Assembly: GCA_046297835.1 (NCBI GenBank)
Contig: JBKBHI010000005.1
Location: 124,001 to 188,000, forward strand
DNA: 64,000 nucleotides
Direction of reading: 5' to 3'
Origin: CAMAVH01 sp046297835
GTDB taxonomy: Bacteria > Pseudomonadota > Alphaproteobacteria > SMXQ01
The translations under genes and the position numbers were made by a program. The notes under the pieces were generated by a model, which was not told the DNA's origin, ran no database searches, and saw only the letters and a program-made list of their open reading frames with translations. Position 1 is the first letter of the stretch; each line of letters starts with the position of its first letter. This document shows positions 1 to 8,658 of this stretch, piece after piece.

Positions 1-531
1 CGCGCCAACAAATGCGTGATGGAGAGCATTCGCGCCGTCCAGTCCTTGCGACGCGAGGATGGTTCGACGCGATTGATCCTCGCGGGCGCCGCGAGCAAGG
101 AGGAAAGCGCTTATTGGCAAGCGTGCAAACGCCAGATCGCCGAGGCGCCGGAGGGGATCGAGCTGCGCGAAGGCTATGTCGCCGACGGCGATCTGCCGGC
201 GCTGTTTCGCGCCAGTAGCGCGCTGCTGTTGCCCTATCGGGATTTTTCGTCGCAAAGCGGCGTCGCCGTGATGGCGATCGCCGCCGGCCGGCCGATCGTC
301 GCGACGGCCAGCGGCGGCATCGCCGATTTGTTCGCGGCGGGCGACATCGGGGCGCGCATCGCCGAGCCGGTGACGGCCGACACGATCATGGACGCCCTGC
401 GGACCTTCCGTCAGCGGCCGGCGGCGGAGCGTCATGCGGGCGTGGTCGAAGCCGCGAAGGCGCTGTCGCAAGCGGCGTCATGGCCGCAGGTGGCCGCGGG
501 ATTCCGCCAAGCCCTGTCCGAGGCGGCGTGA
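1..531 (+). CDS. Glycosyltransferase, C-terminal part (5' end outside window)
   Basis: The reading frame is open from the first base of the window, so this is the C-terminal part of a longer protein and not a gene starting at the GTG at 16. The visible 176 residues look like the nucleotide-sugar-binding half of a GT4-type (GT-B fold) glycosyltransferase: a LILAG strand, then a YVADGDLPALFRAS helix, then the LLLPY...SQSGV segment followed by an AMAIAAGRPIVAT-like stretch. This is where GT4 enzymes carry the donor-binding acidic motif. The stop TGA shares one base with the ATG of the next gene (TGATG), which implies translational coupling in a polysaccharide operon. The sugar donor and acceptor cannot be read from this fragment. 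The family call is sound; the exact role is inferred from context. Confidence 0.82.
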   Translation, partial: RANKCVMESIRAVQSLRREDGSTRLILAGAASKEESAYWQACKRQIAEAPEGIELREGYVADGDLPALFRASSALLLPYRDFSSQSGVAVMAIAAGRPIVATASGGIADLFAAGDIGARIAEPVTADTIMDALRTFRQRPAAERHAGVVEAAKALSQAASWPQVAAGFRQALSEAA

Positions 532-1538
532 TGGCCGGCGCGGCCCTGTTGGAGATTCGCCGCAATCTCTGGCGGGCGCGCAAGCTAGTCCACTATCTCA
601 GCGGCACCTCCTATCACAACGCGCCGCAGGGCGTCGGCAAGGCGTTCGAGCCCGGCGTCCTGAACGGCTATTTCAACGACTTGACGGCCAAGACGCGCTG
701 GAGCGGCGCGGCCGATCCGGCGGGGCTGCCGCTGACCCAGACCGATACGGGGCAGGTCTTTCATTTCCCGATCATGCTGTTCCAGCTGGCGCTCGGGCAT
801 TGGGATCTTTGGCTGCTGTCGGCGCGTGGCGATGCGGCGCATCGCGCGCGTTTCTTGCGGATCGCCGATTGGGCCGCGGCCAATCTCGACGCGAAAGACG
901 GGTGGGCATGCTGGCACCTGCTGGATCGCGGCGAGATCGCGTCGCCCTATTCGAGCATGGCGCAAGGGCAGGGGCTTTCCGTTCTGGCGCGGGCCTACGC
1001 GCTAACCGGAGAGGAACGCTATCGCGCCGCCGCCCAGCGCGCCTTCGCGCCGCTCGTCGACGAGAGCTCGCCCTTGCTGATGAACCGCCGGCTCGACGGC
1101 CATCTGGTTTTCGAGGAATATCCCGGCGCGACGTTTCCGGCGGTGCTGAACGGCTGGATATTCACGCTCTTCGGCCTCTACGATTACGGCCTCGCCATCG
1201 ACGAGGCCGAGGCCCGCGCGCCGCTCGAGGAAAGCCTGGCGGGGCTGCTCGCGCTTTTGCCGCGCTACGACACCGGCGCTTGGTCGCTCTACGATCTGGC
1301 CGGCAATCTCGCCGGCCCCTTCTATCATCGGCTCCACTCGGCGCAGTTGCAGGCGCTCGCCATGGCGTTTCCCGCGCACGAAGCCGCGATTGGGCCCTTC
1401 ATTCTGCGTTTTCAGCGATATGAGCGGTCCTGGCTGTGCCGCGCGCGGGCGATCCTCAAGAAGATATGGCAGAAGCTGCGCATGCGCGGCGTCGCCGAAA
1501 TTATGCCGGCCGCTTTGGCGGCGAAGAACAACCCGTGA
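531..1538 (+). CDS. D-glucuronyl C5-epimerase-like protein
   Basis: The product is 335 residues when started at the ATG that overlaps the previous stop. It resembles the C-terminal catalytic domain of heparan/heparosan glucuronyl C5-epimerases (Glce family), an alpha/alpha barrel that flips C5 of polymer-bound uronic acid. Recognisable family landmarks in order are SSMAQGQGLSVLARAY (about residues 142-157), FEEYPG, VLNGWIFTLFGLYDYG, LPRYDTGAWSLYD and YHRLHSAQLQAL. These match the epimerase signature, including the conserved tyrosines and the EEYP and YDTG motifs. I see no signal peptide, so it would act in the cytoplasm on lipid-linked precursor or nascent polymer. It sits between a glycosyltransferase and a flippase, which suggests a uronic-acid-containing repeat unit. 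Family membership is well supported; epimerase activity and substrate are inference. Confidence 0.82.
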   Translation: MAGAALLEIRRNLWRARKLVHYLSGTSYHNAPQGVGKAFEPGVLNGYFNDLTAKTRWSGAADPAGLPLTQTDTGQVFHFPIMLFQLALGHWDLWLLSARGDAAHRARFLRIADWAAANLDAKDGWACWHLLDRGEIASPYSSMAQGQGLSVLARAYALTGEERYRAAAQRAFAPLVDESSPLLMNRRLDGHLVFEEYPGATFPAVLNGWIFTLFGLYDYGLAIDEAEARAPLEESLAGLLALLPRYDTGAWSLYDLAGNLAGPFYHRLHSAQLQALAMAFPAHEAAIGPFILRFQRYERSWLCRARAILKKIWQKLRMRGVAEIMPAALAAKNNP

Positions 1539-2854
1539 CGCGCGCCTGGGCATGGTTCGCCGCGAGCCGTTTCGCCTCCGGCGTCGGCCTGTCGCTGCTC
1601 GCGGTCCCGGCGATCGCTCTGGTGTCGAAGTTCATCGGCCTGGTCCGCGAGGCGATGCTCACCAAGCTGCTCGGGTTGGGCGGCAGCCTCGACTTGTTCG
1701 TGATTTTCACCACGATCCCGATCTACGCGCAGGCTTACATTCTGGGCCCGTTCGGCGTGGCCTTCTACGCCAGCCTGACGACGCCGGGCGCCTCGGCCTG
1801 GGCCTTGGCACGGCGTTTGGCGGGCTGGCTGCTGCTCGGCGGTTTCGCCGTCGCCGGCATCACGCTGATCTTCGCCTTTTTGCTGAAGAGCCGCATCGAG
1901 GCCGATTCGCTCTCGAGCGGCATCTATGCCGCGATCGCCACGGCGTGCGCCTTGAGCGTGCCTTTGGCGCTGATTTGCGGCTTGGCGATCTGCCTGCTCC
2001 ATGCCGTCAAACGCCATTCGAGCGCCGTGTTGCTGAGCGTGTCGCAGCCTTGGGTGTTCGTCGCCTTGCTGCTGCTGATCGACCAAGCGTGGCGCGGCGG
2101 GCTATTCGCGCCCATCGGCTTCGCCTTCGCCGCGAGCTTCGCGGTCGCGGCCGGCCTATGCCTGGTTTTCGCCCTGCGCTGGCGAGATCGGCCGGCGGGC
2201 GAGGAGATCGCCGATACGGCTTCGTTCCGCCGCCATCTCGGCTATGCCTCGCTGGAAACGACTGGCTTTTTCGCCAATCAATTGGCGACGATGTTCTTCG
2301 CCGGCCTGACGGGAGCGGGGGGCATCGCCGCGAACGGCCTGGCGGCGCGCGTCATGCTCACGCCGCTGACCTTGCTGCTGACGCCGCTGTCGCCGATCCT
2401 CCAGAACATCTACCGCAGCGCGGCGCCCGACCGTCGGCGGCGGCTGTTCGTCCGGGCTTACGCCCTGTCTTTGGCCGCCGTCAGCTTCTTGATCATGGCC
2501 GTGGTCTATTTCGGCGAGGATGTCGTTAGGCTGTTCTTCCAGCGCGGCGCGTTCGACGCGGCGGACACCGCGCGCGTTTCGGCCTTGCTGCTGCCGTACG
2601 GGCTCTACGTGATCTGCATCGCGGCGAACCAGCTGTGCGCCGCGGTGGCGTTCATCAGCGGCACGGGAAAAAGCTATACGTTGACGATGCTCGCCAATTA
2701 CGGCGTCGGCAATCTGCTCAAATTCCCGGCGCTGACCGCTTACGGCTTGGAAGGCGTCATCTGGGCCTGTGTCGCGACCGAAGGCGCGGCGGCGATCGCA
2801 AACGGCTGGCGTCAATTCGCCCGGCATCGGGCCGAGAGGGAGACGGGACGATAA
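1535..2854 (+). CDS. MurJ/Wzx-type lipid-linked oligosaccharide flippase
   Basis: The product is a polytopic membrane protein of 439 residues of the MOP/MVF (MurJ-like) superfamily, with about 12-14 hydrophobic helices. The GTG at 1535 is taken as start because it overlaps the upstream TGA (GTGA) and is followed at once by the first amphipathic segment. The N-terminal KFIGLVREAMLTKLLG stretch is the typical MVF signature (cf. RxLGxxRdxxiAxxFG in MurJ). Given its place among glycosyltransferases, a C5-epimerase and an O-antigen ligase-like protein, it most likely flips the lipid-linked polysaccharide repeat unit rather than lipid II. It is shorter than housekeeping MurJ (about 510 residues), which supports the specialised role. 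The next ATG overlaps its stop (TAATG). Confidence 0.83.
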   Translation: MTRAWAWFAASRFASGVGLSLLAVPAIALVSKFIGLVREAMLTKLLGLGGSLDLFVIFTTIPIYAQAYILGPFGVAFYASLTTPGASAWALARRLAGWLLLGGFAVAGITLIFAFLLKSRIEADSLSSGIYAAIATACALSVPLALICGLAICLLHAVKRHSSAVLLSVSQPWVFVALLLLIDQAWRGGLFAPIGFAFAASFAVAAGLCLVFALRWRDRPAGEEIADTASFRRHLGYASLETTGFFANQLATMFFAGLTGAGGIAANGLAARVMLTPLTLLLTPLSPILQNIYRSAAPDRRRRLFVRAYALSLAAVSFLIMAVVYFGEDVVRLFFQRGAFDAADTARVSALLLPYGLYVICIAANQLCAAVAFISGTGKSYTLTMLANYGVGNLLKFPALTAYGLEGVIWACVATEGAAAIANGWRQFARHRAERETGR

Positions 2855-4176
2855 TGCGCAGCCTCGGCGGCTTCATGGTGCCTCTGGCGATCGCGCTAGG
2901 CTCCTTGTCCTTGGTCGAAAACGCCAACCTGGTGATGCGTCCGCTCCTGGCGGTCGCGATCCTCGCCGGGCTGCTGTGCTTCAACGGCCGTTTCAACAAG
3001 CCGGAAACGGCCTGGATCGGTCTCCTGGCCTTCTCCTTCATCGCTCTGGTTTTCTCCTGCATCGGCAGTTCGGCACCGGATGCGGTGGGGACGGCGCTCG
3101 GCCGGCAGGGTTTCATGCTGCTGTTGGCGATCTCGTTGGTCATGTTGCTGCGCGATCCCCAGGCGCGGATGGCGAGCCTGGGAGGGCTGCTCGCCATCCT
3201 CCTGGCGGCCGGCGGCGCGGCAGCCTGGGTCTATCTGACCTTCGTGCCGGTCTACGGCTTCAGCTACGAAGGCGTGCGGATGATCAAGGGCGTGGCGCTG
3301 CTCGACCATGGCATCGGGCTCAACAGCCTGTCCTATCTGGCGGTGATCGCGCTGTTCGGATGGCGCATCGCCTATCGCCCTCATCCGGTGGCCGACATGC
3401 TGCTGCTGGCGCTCGGATTCTTGTGCATCTTCCTGCTCGGATCGCGCGCGACCTTGGCGGCGCTGCTGATCGCCTGGGCCAGCGTGCGCTTCCTTCGCTT
3501 CATGTGGAGCGCGTCGCCGCTGGTCGGCGCTTTCGGCATCGCCTTGCTGACGTCGTTGGCCGGATTGTGCGTCTTCATCCTCGCCGATTACGCTGTGGAG
3601 ATTCGCGAAATTTTCGGGGCGGACCTGCTGCGGGAGATTTCCGTCGGCCGTACCGACATGTGGGGCGCGGGGCTCGAAATGTGGCTGCAGCGGCCGTTGT
3701 TCGGTTGGGGGCCGGAATCCTGGCGCGACCTGATGCTGGAATTCCTGCCGGGCACCGGCGATCGCTTCCTGACGCTGATCGGCAATCTCGAAAGCGGCAG
3801 CTTCCATAACGGCTTCGTGACGATGGCGGCGGAACGCGGGACCCTGGGTTTGCTCTCGGCCATCGCGATCCAGATCTATCTGTTCCGTTGCGCGGTCCAG
3901 CTTTATCGCGGCCGCGATGTTCTGGACGAGCGCGACCGGATGATGGCGACTCTTGCCCCGACGCTGGTGCTGTTCATGTTCCTGCGCAGCTTGGCGGAAA
4001 GCAGCGGCCTGTTCGGGACGGCGAACGGCGAGGTCGATTACATGACCTACTTCGTCTCGAGCTATTTCGTCGCGCTCTACGCCGAAATCGAGCGGCGCAA
4101 GCAGGCCCATCTGTACGAGCAAATCGACGAGAGCGAGGGCGCGCCATACGAAGCGCCCGAGCCGACGCGGTCTTGA
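2854..4176 (+). CDS. O-antigen ligase / Wzy-type polymerase family membrane protein
   Basis: The product has 440 residues and about 10-12 transmembrane segments, with a large periplasmic loop near residues 250-320. This is the layout of the Wzy/WaaL/ExoQ family (Wzy_C domain). Visible family features are FLLGSRATLAALLIAW (helix before the loop), SVGRTDMWGAGLEMWLQRPLFGWGPES (the family's R-x-x-x-W...P-x-x-G-x-G pattern) and SFHNGFVTMAAERG (the catalytic-loop H-N motif). It would join repeat units or ligate the polymer at the periplasmic face of the inner membrane. The start ATG overlaps the stop of the flippase gene (TAATG), so the two are translationally coupled. Polymerase and ligase cannot be told apart by sequence alone; polymerase is favoured by the neighbouring flippase. 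Confidence 0.8.
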   Translation: MRSLGGFMVPLAIALGSLSLVENANLVMRPLLAVAILAGLLCFNGRFNKPETAWIGLLAFSFIALVFSCIGSSAPDAVGTALGRQGFMLLLAISLVMLLRDPQARMASLGGLLAILLAAGGAAAWVYLTFVPVYGFSYEGVRMIKGVALLDHGIGLNSLSYLAVIALFGWRIAYRPHPVADMLLLALGFLCIFLLGSRATLAALLIAWASVRFLRFMWSASPLVGAFGIALLTSLAGLCVFILADYAVEIREIFGADLLREISVGRTDMWGAGLEMWLQRPLFGWGPESWRDLMLEFLPGTGDRFLTLIGNLESGSFHNGFVTMAAERGTLGLLSAIAIQIYLFRCAVQLYRGRDVLDERDRMMATLAPTLVLFMFLRSLAESSGLFGTANGEVDYMTYFVSSYFVALYAEIERRKQAHLYEQIDESEGAPYEAPEPTRS

Positions 4177-4178
4177 CC

Positions 4179-5384
4179 ATGCGCATCGTCTATATCGCCA
4201 AGAAGCTGCCCTACGGCCATGAAGAAGCTTTCGTCATACCGGAGTTGCAGGCGTTGCGCGCGCGCGGGCACGATGTGCGTCTGGCGCCGCTGCAAATCGG
4301 CGGCGATATCCGCCATGACGATGCGCGCGCCTTGGTCGAGATAACCTGGCCGGCGGGCATATGCGCGCCCGCGGTGCTCGGCGCGGCCTTGCTCGAATGC
4401 GTGACGCGGCCGTTGGCCGTGCTGCGCGCGCTCGCGCCGCTGGCGCGTTCGCGCACGCCCTGGCTGCTTGTTAAGAATTTGGCGGCGATGCCCAAGGCGC
4501 TGTGGCTGGCGCGCTGCTGCCGCGAAGGCGGCGTCGCGCATATCCATGCCCATTGGGGCGCGGTGCCAGGCACTTACGCGATGGTCGCCGCCAGCCTCGC
4601 CGGGCTGCCGTTCAGCCTGACCTGCCATCGCTACGACATCGCCCAGAACAACCTGCTGCCGGCGAAGGCGCGCCGCGCCAGCTGGATCCGCGCCATCGAC
4701 CGCGCCGGCGCGCGCGAGTTGGCCAACCACATCGGGCCGGGCCTGCCGCAGCCGACCGTGCTGCACATGGGCGTCGTGCTGCCGCCGTTGCCGCCGCCGC
4801 GCCGCCGCGCGCCCGGCGCGCCGTGGCGCTTCGTCATCGCCGCGCGGCTGGTCGAAAAGAAAGGCCATCGCTATTTGCTCGACGCCCTAGCCGATCTCCG
4901 CCGGCAGGGCCGTGCGGTCGCGCTCGATGTTTTGGGCGAGGGGCCTTTGCGGGACGAGTTGGAGCGGCAGAGTCACGATCTCGGCTTGGCGGCGGTCGTC
5001 CGCTTCGCGGGCGTGCTGCCCCATGCGAGCTTCCTCGAGCGTCTGCGCGCCGGCGAGTGGGACGCCATGGCGCTGCCGAGCGTCGTCGCCCGCGACGGCG
5101 ACAAGGAAGGCATTCCGGTGTCGCTGATCGAGGCCATGGCCTGCGGCTTGCCGGTGGTGGCGACCGACAATGGCGGCATCCCCGAGCTGCTCGAAGGCGG
5201 CGCCGGCCTCATCGTGCCGGAACGCGACGGCAAGGCGTTGGCCGAAGCGATGGCGCGGCTGATGGACGACGCGACGCTCCATGCCAGCATGATCGCCAAG
5301 GCGCGCGCGCGCATCGAGAGCGAATACGATTTGAGCGCGGTGGCGGACCGGCTGGAGCGCGGCTTCACGCGCGGACATTTATAA
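4179..5384 (+). CDS. GT4 family glycosyltransferase (WcaL/colanic-acid type)
   Basis: A complete 401-residue GT-B glycosyltransferase starting two bases after the previous stop. The N-terminal domain begins RIVYIAKKLPYGHEEAFVIPELQALRARGH, typical of the WcaL/AmsK-like subgroup, and contains the HIHAHWG motif. The C-terminal domain has FVIAARLVEKKGHRYLLDAL (the [RK]-binding donor site), LGEGPLRDEL, and the diagnostic EGIPVSLIEAMACGLPVVAT E-x7-E motif at about residues 310-330. It is a retaining cytoplasmic enzyme adding a sugar to the lipid-linked repeat unit. It is the last gene of the operon: a perfect palindromic terminator follows 43 bp downstream. Acceptor and donor are unknown. Confidence 0.88.
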   Translation: MRIVYIAKKLPYGHEEAFVIPELQALRARGHDVRLAPLQIGGDIRHDDARALVEITWPAGICAPAVLGAALLECVTRPLAVLRALAPLARSRTPWLLVKNLAAMPKALWLARCCREGGVAHIHAHWGAVPGTYAMVAASLAGLPFSLTCHRYDIAQNNLLPAKARRASWIRAIDRAGARELANHIGPGLPQPTVLHMGVVLPPLPPPRRRAPGAPWRFVIAARLVEKKGHRYLLDALADLRRQGRAVALDVLGEGPLRDELERQSHDLGLAAVVRFAGVLPHASFLERLRAGEWDAMALPSVVARDGDKEGIPVSLIEAMACGLPVVATDNGGIPELLEGGAGLIVPERDGKALAEAMARLMDDATLHASMIAKARARIESEYDLSAVADRLERGFTRGHL

Positions 5385-5427
5385 AGCGCGGCGGCTTCGG
5401 CGCGGCCATGCGCGGCATCGCGCGAAA

Positions 5428-5457
5428 AAAAAGGCGGCCTCGCGAGGCCGCCTTTTT
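5428..5457. terminator. Bidirectional rho-independent terminator
   Basis: A perfect 30-bp palindrome: A5 followed by GGCGGCCTCG, then CGAGGCCGCC followed by T5. It sits between the stop of the plus-strand polysaccharide operon (5384) and the stop of the minus-strand amidase (5477). It therefore has a GC-rich stem and a T-run in both directions and can end both convergent transcripts. Confidence 0.9.
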
Positions 5458-5476
5458 CGTGCCGTCGAAGCCGGGC

Positions 5477-6547
5477 TTAGTCGACTTCGTTGAAGTTTTG
5501 GGCCGGGCGGTCGATGCCCAGCTCCTGGCGCTTCTTCACGAGCTGGTGGAAGATCGCGCGGGTGTCCTGGATGCTCTCGATCGGCTTGTCGGCGAAGCCG
5601 TCGTTCGGCCAGCTCGGCCAGGACGCGTATTCCTTGGCGTAGAGCTCGGCGCGGATGACCGTCGGGTGGAACGGCTTGGAGCGGGCGCGGCGCAGGTCGT
5701 TGAGGTTGATCGGGCCTTTGATGCTCGCTTCGCCGGGGCCGTTGATCGTGTTGAGGATCGTGCCGTCGAAGTAATGCACCGCCGAGTCGCCGTGGCTGTC
5801 GCCGAGGCCGCGCAGCGCGCCCTCGTACTGGCCGATGTTCGCGGCGACGAGATAAGCCTTGTTCTCATAGGCGCGCGCGGTGCGCAGGCTCTTCCAGTTG
5901 CGCACGTCGCCGTGGCTCATGTTGTTCGGCTCGGACGTCAGGTGGCAGAGAATTTCCGCGCCGTTCATCATCGTGCAGCGGGCGTTCTCGGGGAAGCCGA
6001 GCTCGCCGCAGGTGATCAGGCCGATGTTGCCGATCTCGGTCTTGGCGACCTGGAACAGAGCCTCGCGGCCGTACTTGCGGCAGAACTCGGTGTAGATGTC
6101 GGCCGGCGTCGTGTAGGGGAAGACCCAGCAGTTGTTGTTCATCTTCCAATGCTTGATCACGATCTTGCCTTCGGGGCTGATCAGGAAAGAGCAGTTGAAG
6201 AAGCGGCGCGGGAAGTCCGGATGCACTTCCAGCATGTTGCAGGCGAGGTAGATTTTGCGCTGCTTGGCCTTCTCGCACAGGATGTCGGTGTAGGGGCCGG
6301 GGATGGTGGTGGAGATTTCCATCCACTGTTCCAGGGTGATCTGGCGGAAGTTGGCGTTGATCGAATATTCCGGCGTCACCACCAGCTTCACTTCGGAATT
6401 GCCGAAGGAGGTCACGTAGTCGATCAGGTCGCAGATGCGCGCGATGTTGGCGCGGATCTGGCGGTCGCGCTCGGCCGCGTCGGTCAGCGACAGCTGGCAG
6501 GTGCGGGTCTGGAGGGCGGCGACCTCGAAATTGATGTAGTTAGCCAT
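5477..6547 (-). CDS. Nitrilase-superfamily amidohydrolase (aliphatic amidase-like)
   Basis: The product is 356 residues from the ATG at 6547, which has an AGGAG ribosome site just upstream. It hydrolyses a non-peptide C-N bond. The nitrilase-superfamily triad can be placed: Glu60 in VVTPEYS, Lys135 in KHWKMN, and Cys180 in GLITCGELGFPE. The overall length and the EYS...YRK/HWK layout resemble aliphatic amidases and formamidases (AmiE/AmiF, about 340 residues) more than aryl nitrilases. Residues around the cysteine (CGELG) differ from the usual CDDGNYPE or CWExxxP, so substrate preference is uncertain. It lies 140 bp downstream of the gamma-glutamyltransferase gene on the same strand, which suggests shared use of amide or glutamyl compounds. 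It is cytoplasmic, with no signal peptide. The superfamily call is firm; the substrate is not known. Confidence 0.83.
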   Translation of the reverse strand: MANYINFEVAALQTRTCQLSLTDAAERDRQIRANIARICDLIDYVTSFGNSEVKLVVTPEYSINANFRQITLEQWMEISTTIPGPYTDILCEKAKQRKIYLACNMLEVHPDFPRRFFNCSFLISPEGKIVIKHWKMNNNCWVFPYTTPADIYTEFCRKYGREALFQVAKTEIGNIGLITCGELGFPENARCTMMNGAEILCHLTSEPNNMSHGDVRNWKSLRTARAYENKAYLVAANIGQYEGALRGLGDSHGDSAVHYFDGTILNTINGPGEASIKGPINLNDLRRARSKPFHPTVIRAELYAKEYASWPSWPNDGFADKPIESIQDTRAIFHQLVKKRQELGIDRPAQNFNEVD

Positions 6548-6687
6548 GAGAATGCTCCTCTCGGATGTGCGGCCGGGTCTCGGCGGAGGGGGTGTTTGGA
6601 CCGTGATCGGAGAAGCCGATGGCGGGCCGAATGGCGGCGCTAAACTGCTCTCCCAAATGCCTTTTTGGCAAGCATAAAGCGCCTTTT

Positions 6688-8289
6688 TTAATAGGCATCG
6701 GCGCTGGCGGCGCGGCGGTGATCGGCCATGCCTATAAAGCCATCGCCCTCGACCATAGCGAGCTTGATCGAGCCGAAACTGATCCAGCCGGTGCGCATGG
6801 TTTTGGCCTCCGGGTCTTTGGCCAGAACCGCCTGTTGCAGCGCCGGCTCCATGCAATCCTCGATCACCAGCTTGCCGGCGAAATCGGCCGACCAGCGCGG
6901 CGCTTGCGCCGCCGCCGCCAAATCCTGGCCGCAGCCGAGAACGCGGGCGAGGAATTGCGCCAGCACGCAGGTCTGGCCGACGGTGCCCGGCGTGCCGACG
7001 CTCATCACCAATTCGCCGTTCTTCGTCACCATGCAGGGGGCGAGGGTGTGGGCCGGGCGCTTGCCGGGGGCGACGCAATTGGCGCTCGCCGGATCGGTGT
7101 TGAAGCCGGCCATGCGGTTGTTGAGCAGGATGCCGGTGCCGGGCAGTACCACGCCGGCGCCGTAGGGCGCGGAGATGCTCTCGATCATCGAGACCGCGAG
7201 CCCGTCCTTGTCGATCACGGTGACGCAGGTGGTGCAGCGGTCCTTGGCTTCCGGCGGCATCGCGCCCGCTTCCGGATCGCGCCCGCCGTATTTGCTCGTC
7301 TCGGCGATCACCTTGGCCAGCAATTCGCGCATCGGCGCCTCGGCCAGCGTCGGCTCGGCGATGAATTTTCCCGCAGTTTTGTAGGCGACTTTACGCGCCG
7401 CATAGCCGCGATGAATGAACTCCTCGCCGTTCGGGTCGATCTTATGAATGCCGCCGGCTTGCAAATACAGCAGTTGGAGAAGCAGAGTCGGACCGTAACT
7501 GTTTGGCGGCATTGTAAAAACGTCGTGGCCGTAGAACGGCGCGCTCATCGCCTCCTGCCACGTCGAGCGATGACCAGCGAGATCGCCCAGCGTCCATAGG
7601 CTGCCGAGCGTCTTGCCGGCGGCCACCATGTTTTCGGCGATTGCGCCTTCGTAGAACGCCTTGATGCCGCCCGCCGCGATGGCGCGCAGCACGGCGGCCA
7701 GCTCGGGCTGCTTGAACAGAGTGCCGGGCGTCATGGCCTCGCCGCCGGGCGTGAAGATGCGGGCCGCTTCCGGATCGGCCTTCACCAACTCGCCGCGCTG
7801 TTTCGTCTGGGCGGTGAAATAGGGGAAGATCGGGAAGCCGTCTTCGGCGATGCGGATCGCGCTCTGGATCAGATGCGCCATGTCGCGCGTGCCGTAGCGC
7901 TCCAGCGCGTCCTGGAAGCCGGCGAGCAGGCCGGGGATCGAGGCCGAATGGATGCCCTCGCGCGCGATACCTTTTTCAAAGAAGCTCGCGGTGGCCCCGG
8001 TCGGCGCGCGGCCGGTGCCGTTCAGCCCGGCGATCTTGCCGGTCTTGGGATCGCGGATCAGGAAATAGGCGTCGCCCGCCAGGGTCACGGCATAGGGCGC
8101 GACGACGGTCAGCACCAGGCCGGCGGCCACGGCCGCGTCCACCGCGTTGCCGCCATCCTTAAGGACGCGGATCGCCTCCTGGGTGGCGAGCGGATGGCCG
8201 GCGGCGACGACGCCGTGGCGGCCTTTTGCCACTTGAACAGGGGCGATCTGGACAGGCTTGGGGCTGGCGGGGGTGTCGGGAGCGGTCAT
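6688..8289 (-). CDS. Gamma-glutamyltransferase family protein
   Basis: The product is a 533-residue Ntn-hydrolase of the gamma-glutamyltranspeptidase family. Such proteins cleave themselves before a threonine that then becomes the nucleophile. Here the candidate is Thr353 in RCTTCVTVIDKDGLAVSMIES, which aligns with the E. coli TTH...VVDKDGNAV site. Upstream are AAGHPLATQEAIRVLKDGGNAVDAAVAAG (the standard N-terminal GGT signature) and an arginine at position 94 in the usual substrate-binding place. The small subunit ends with GILLNNRMAGF and PAHTLAPCMV, as in the family. There is no signal peptide, unlike the E. coli periplasmic enzyme, so it may be a cytoplasmic amide or acyl-glutamyl hydrolase. 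Several Ntn homologues in this family act as acylases. The amidase gene follows downstream on the same strand. Confidence 0.88.
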   Translation of the reverse strand: MTAPDTPASPKPVQIAPVQVAKGRHGVVAAGHPLATQEAIRVLKDGGNAVDAAVAAGLVLTVVAPYAVTLAGDAYFLIRDPKTGKIAGLNGTGRAPTGATASFFEKGIAREGIHSASIPGLLAGFQDALERYGTRDMAHLIQSAIRIAEDGFPIFPYFTAQTKQRGELVKADPEAARIFTPGGEAMTPGTLFKQPELAAVLRAIAAGGIKAFYEGAIAENMVAAGKTLGSLWTLGDLAGHRSTWQEAMSAPFYGHDVFTMPPNSYGPTLLLQLLYLQAGGIHKIDPNGEEFIHRGYAARKVAYKTAGKFIAEPTLAEAPMRELLAKVIAETSKYGGRDPEAGAMPPEAKDRCTTCVTVIDKDGLAVSMIESISAPYGAGVVLPGTGILLNNRMAGFNTDPASANCVAPGKRPAHTLAPCMVTKNGELVMSVGTPGTVGQTCVLAQFLARVLGCGQDLAAAAQAPRWSADFAGKLVIEDCMEPALQQAVLAKDPEAKTMRTGWISFGSIKLAMVEGDGFIGMADHRRAASADAY

Positions 8290-8658
8290 GATGCGGCGGA
8301 TAACTCGTTTGAAGGCGAAGGAAGACGGCCGGCGCAGGCGGGGTGGTCGGCGGTCACGATCTATTGACCATTTCGTAAGCGCGCAAGGTCAGGTTTTGCG
8401 CCATTTTCAGGCAAGAGAGCGGAAGCTAGATTGACAGCGTTTCGCCGAGCGGAGACTATACTAAGAGAAAACAAAATGGCCTTCGATTTGCAAGGCCGAC
8501 GGGACGCTTCTAAAAGTCATTCTTTTGATAATTGCCTTTCGCAAGGCTGGATGGGGACTCTCCGAGAGAGGGCGAAGTCGACAGTTGCGAGGCCCTATTG
8601 GCGGTTCATTGTGGACCGCTTCGACCCCCAAGACGTCTATTTAATTAAGGAGGACTAC
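8290..8658. promoter_or_regulatory. 369-bp divergent promoter region with long leader
   Basis: This gap separates the minus-strand GGT gene from the plus-strand binding-protein gene. A sigma-70-like promoter can be read on the plus strand: TTGACA at 8431-8436 with GACTAT at 8454-8459 (17-bp spacer); TATACT at 8457-8462 would give 20 bp. It would give a leader of about 190 nt before the ATG at 8659. The leader contains small hairpins (for example GCCTT-TCGC-AAGGC near 8534-8547) and ends with a strong AAGGAGGA ribosome site at 8647-8654. I do not recognise a known riboswitch here. Confidence 0.5.

Noticed and set aside
1535..2854. Housekeeping MurJ (lipid II flippase)
   Set aside because: It is shorter than MurJ and embedded by overlapping codons in a polysaccharide operon, so a repeat-unit flippase is more likely.
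8463..8646. A metabolite riboswitch in the long leader before the binding protein
   Set aside because: The hairpins are short and match no class that I know; I can only report a long leader.
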